Below are positions 62,578 to 64,000 of a stretch of 64,000 nt of DNA, piece by piece; position 1 is the stretch's first letter, and each line of letters begins with the position of its first letter. Made by a program: the position numbers and the translations under genes. Origin of the DNA: Pseudomonadota bacterium (lineage in GTDB: Bacteria > Chloroflexota > UBA6077 > JAJPHF01); NCBI GenBank assembly GCA_021325365.1, contig JAJPHF010000032.1, positions 33,546 to 97,545 of the forward strand, written 5' to 3'. The notes beneath the pieces are model-generated. The model was not told the DNA's origin and searched no databases. It saw nothing but the letters and a program-made list of their open reading frames with translations.

Positions 62578-62895
62578 GAGAAAGCCTCCTTGCGGGGATT
62601 GAAGTCACCAGTAGTGTAGGCACACCGCCTGTGCGCGTTTCGTCAACAAAACCCTAAATTCCTGTGGAACTCTGGGAGACCGTGTGGCCCGCAGCCGGGC
62701 GAGGGCCGTGCGACGACACCGACAAACGCGCCCACCAAGTCTGCGCGGCTCAGCTCGCCCAGTCAGCGCCAGCCCACCGACGCGCGGAGGACGACGGCGA
62801 GCGCGTTGTGGAAGCTGGCCAGTGTCACGCGCGATGCCGCAGCCAGATGTGGCTGCGATGGCTTCGTACTCGCGGGAGCGGCTGTTCGGCGAGAG
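62578..62895. other. Intergenic, nothing recognised
   Basis: 318 bases upstream of the secreted-protein gene and downstream of the deaminase gene. An A+T-rich patch near 62640-62665 may hold the promoter of the former. No gene or hairpin stands out. Confidence 0.4.
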
Positions 62896-63363
62896 TCAGG
62901 CCTGGGCCTGGTACGCGCGCCACACTTCTAGCATCTCGTCGCGCAGCAGCTGATAGACCGGCAGGTGGCGCTCGGCGTCAGGCAGCACGAACTGCCCGCG
63001 GGGCCGCCGGTGGCCGCGGGCGTAGGTTTCGGTGTCCTCGACGGAGCCGGCGTAGTAAATGCGGGCGATCCCCGCGCGCCAGCAGGCCGCATGGCACATG
63101 GCGCAGCACTCGCAGCTCGTGTACATGGTGCAGCCGCTGAGGTCAGGCGTCCCCAGCCGCCGGCAGGCATCACGAATGGCCGCCATCTCGGCATGCCAGG
63201 TCGGGTCGCACTCGGGCTCGACCCGCGCCTGCCCCTCGCCCACGATCGCGCCGTCGCGGACGATCACCGCGCCGAACGGCCCGCCGATCTGCTCGTCCAG
63301 CGCCACCTGGCGCGCCAGCGCGATGGCGCGGCGCAGGAACGTCTCGTGGGTCGGCTGCTCCAT
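62896..63363 (-). CDS. Nucleoside/guanine deaminase-like protein
   Basis: 155 residues from the ATG at 63363 behind GAGGAGG. Zinc motif HAE in TWHAEMAAI with the catalytic glutamate, and C-x-x-C in CECCAMCHAAC, of the cytidine deaminase superfamily; the C-terminal AYQAQA and YARGHRRPRGQFVLP are as in GuaD/TadA-related deaminases. Deamination of guanine or another purine is most likely, in the cytoplasm. It is monocistronic. Confidence 0.88.
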   Translation of the reverse strand: MEQPTHETFLRRAIALARQVALDEQIGGPFGAVIVRDGAIVGEGQARVEPECDPTWHAEMAAIRDACRRLGTPDLSGCTMYTSCECCAMCHAACWRAGIARIYYAGSVEDTETYARGHRRPRGQFVLPDAERHLPVYQLLRDEMLEVWRAYQAQA

Positions 63364-63544
63364 GTCCGTCCTCCTCGCCACGGCGCGCTGTCCCGGGCAG
63401 CACCCGCCGCCCCGCTACGCCCGCGGGCGGATGCTGGTTTGCAGCGCGGCGGGCTCCGCGGGGGGCGGCACAAAGCCGCGTCCGGACGCCTGGCATGGTA
63501 GGCCGGCCGCGCCGCGTCGCTCGGTGACGGGCGGGAACAGGGGA

Positions 63545-64000
63545 TCAATCACGGAGGGCACCGCGACGGGGCGCGGCGGGCTCCGCGGGGGGCTCGGACG
63601 GGCTCAGGATGAAGCGGTAGCCGAGGCCGCGGTCCGTGCGGATGTAGCGCGGGTGGTCGGGATTGTCGCCCAGCTTCTCGCGCAGGCGGCGCACGTAGAC
63701 GCGCAGGTAGTCGACCTCGTCCACGTACTCGCGGCCCCACACCTTCGCCAGCAGCGTGCCGTGGGTGAGCGTGCGCCCCGCGTTGCGGACCAGATGGTAC
63801 AGCAGCTTGTACTCGGTCGGGGTCAGCTCGACGGGCTCGCCCTGCAGGCGCACCTCGGGGATGTTGAAGTCCATCTCCAGGTCGCCCGCCCGAAACGACG
63901 GCGCGCGGCTGCGCGGCATCGGCATGTCGAGGCGCCGCAGCACGGCGCGCACCCGCGCCAGCAGCTCCAGGTGGTTGAACGGCTTGGTGACGTAGTCGTC
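63545..64000 (-). CDS. PhoB/OmpR-type response regulator (5' part beyond window)
   Basis: The last 151 residues are present. The frame is open to the right edge and starts within the receiver domain at DDYVTKPFNHLELLARVRAVL, with the conserved lysine. After a short linker comes the winged-helix domain: MDFNIPEVRLQGEPVELTPTEYKLLYHLVRNAGRTL, then YVDEVDYLRVYVRRLREKLGDNP and DRGLGYRFIL. It resembles the KdpE/PhoB group. A kinase partner is not visible. Confidence 0.92.
   Translation of the reverse strand, partial: DDYVTKPFNHLELLARVRAVLRRLDMPMPRSRAPSFRAGDLEMDFNIPEVRLQGEPVELTPTEYKLLYHLVRNAGRTLTHGTLLAKVWGREYVDEVDYLRVYVRRLREKLGDNPDHPRYIRTDRGLGYRFILSPSEPPAEPAAPRRGALRD

Overview
The window is about 70% G+C, with GTG and TTG starts alongside ATG, strong GGAGG-type ribosome binding sites and short intergenic gaps. 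The gene set combines a long RpiB-Tal-Pgi fusion, TcuA/TcuB, LLM-class (F420/FMN) oxidoreductases, enolase-superfamily enzymes, many lipoprotein substrate-binding proteins, Rieske oxygenases, VapBC remains and an NirK-like cupredoxin. This looks like a member of the Chloroflexota, probably terrestrial. The assignment is inferred from gene content; there is no rRNA or tRNA to test it, and I saw no CRISPR array or complete insertion sequence.

Layout. 1-2.2 kb: the 5' part of a transmembrane Ser/Thr kinase. 2.4-7.2 kb: enolase-superfamily enzyme, a small hypothetical gene, an LLM oxidoreductase, a small membrane protein, and a serine hydrolase split by an in-frame TAG. 7.5-12.2 kb: D,D-carboxypeptidase, cytidylate-kinase-like protein, zinc ribbon, response regulator, NirK-like protein. 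12.5-24.5 kb: trifunctional sugar-phosphate enzyme, MFS transporter, a surface-glycan module (methyltransferase and two GT-C glycosyltransferases), and a thioredoxin/six-hairpin protein. 24.7-35.5 kb: a 1201-aa protein with a DUF2325-like tail, MBL hydrolase, a chagasin-like inhibitor facing a papain-like protease, a dynamin-like GTPase, a VapBC pair with a gutted toxin, YceI, and FumC behind a structured leader. 36-37.8 kb: an XRE regulator and a replication-initiator-like protein whose gene carries an iteron array. 38-39.5 kb: two secreted proteins. 39.9-61.4 kb: a catabolic island (LLM oxidoreductase, TcuA/TcuB, two Rieske oxygenases, epimerase, five substrate-binding proteins, two amidohydrolases, two VOC proteins, a GNAT/acyl-CoA synthetase fusion). 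61.9-64 kb: a paralogous secreted protein, a nucleoside deaminase and a partial PhoB-type regulator.

How parts fit together. The catabolic island looks like uptake plus oxidation of carboxylated or aromatic compounds: substrate-binding proteins capture ligands, Rieske and VOC enzymes oxidise them, amidohydrolases decarboxylate or hydrolyse intermediates, and the ADP-forming synthetase would interconvert acyl-CoA and acid. No ABC permease or ATPase gene is present in the window. RpiB-Tal-Pgi and FumC are central metabolism. The protease/inhibitor pair, the rep-like locus with its internal repeats, the two near-identical Rieske segments and the pair of secreted paralogues are the most unusual items.
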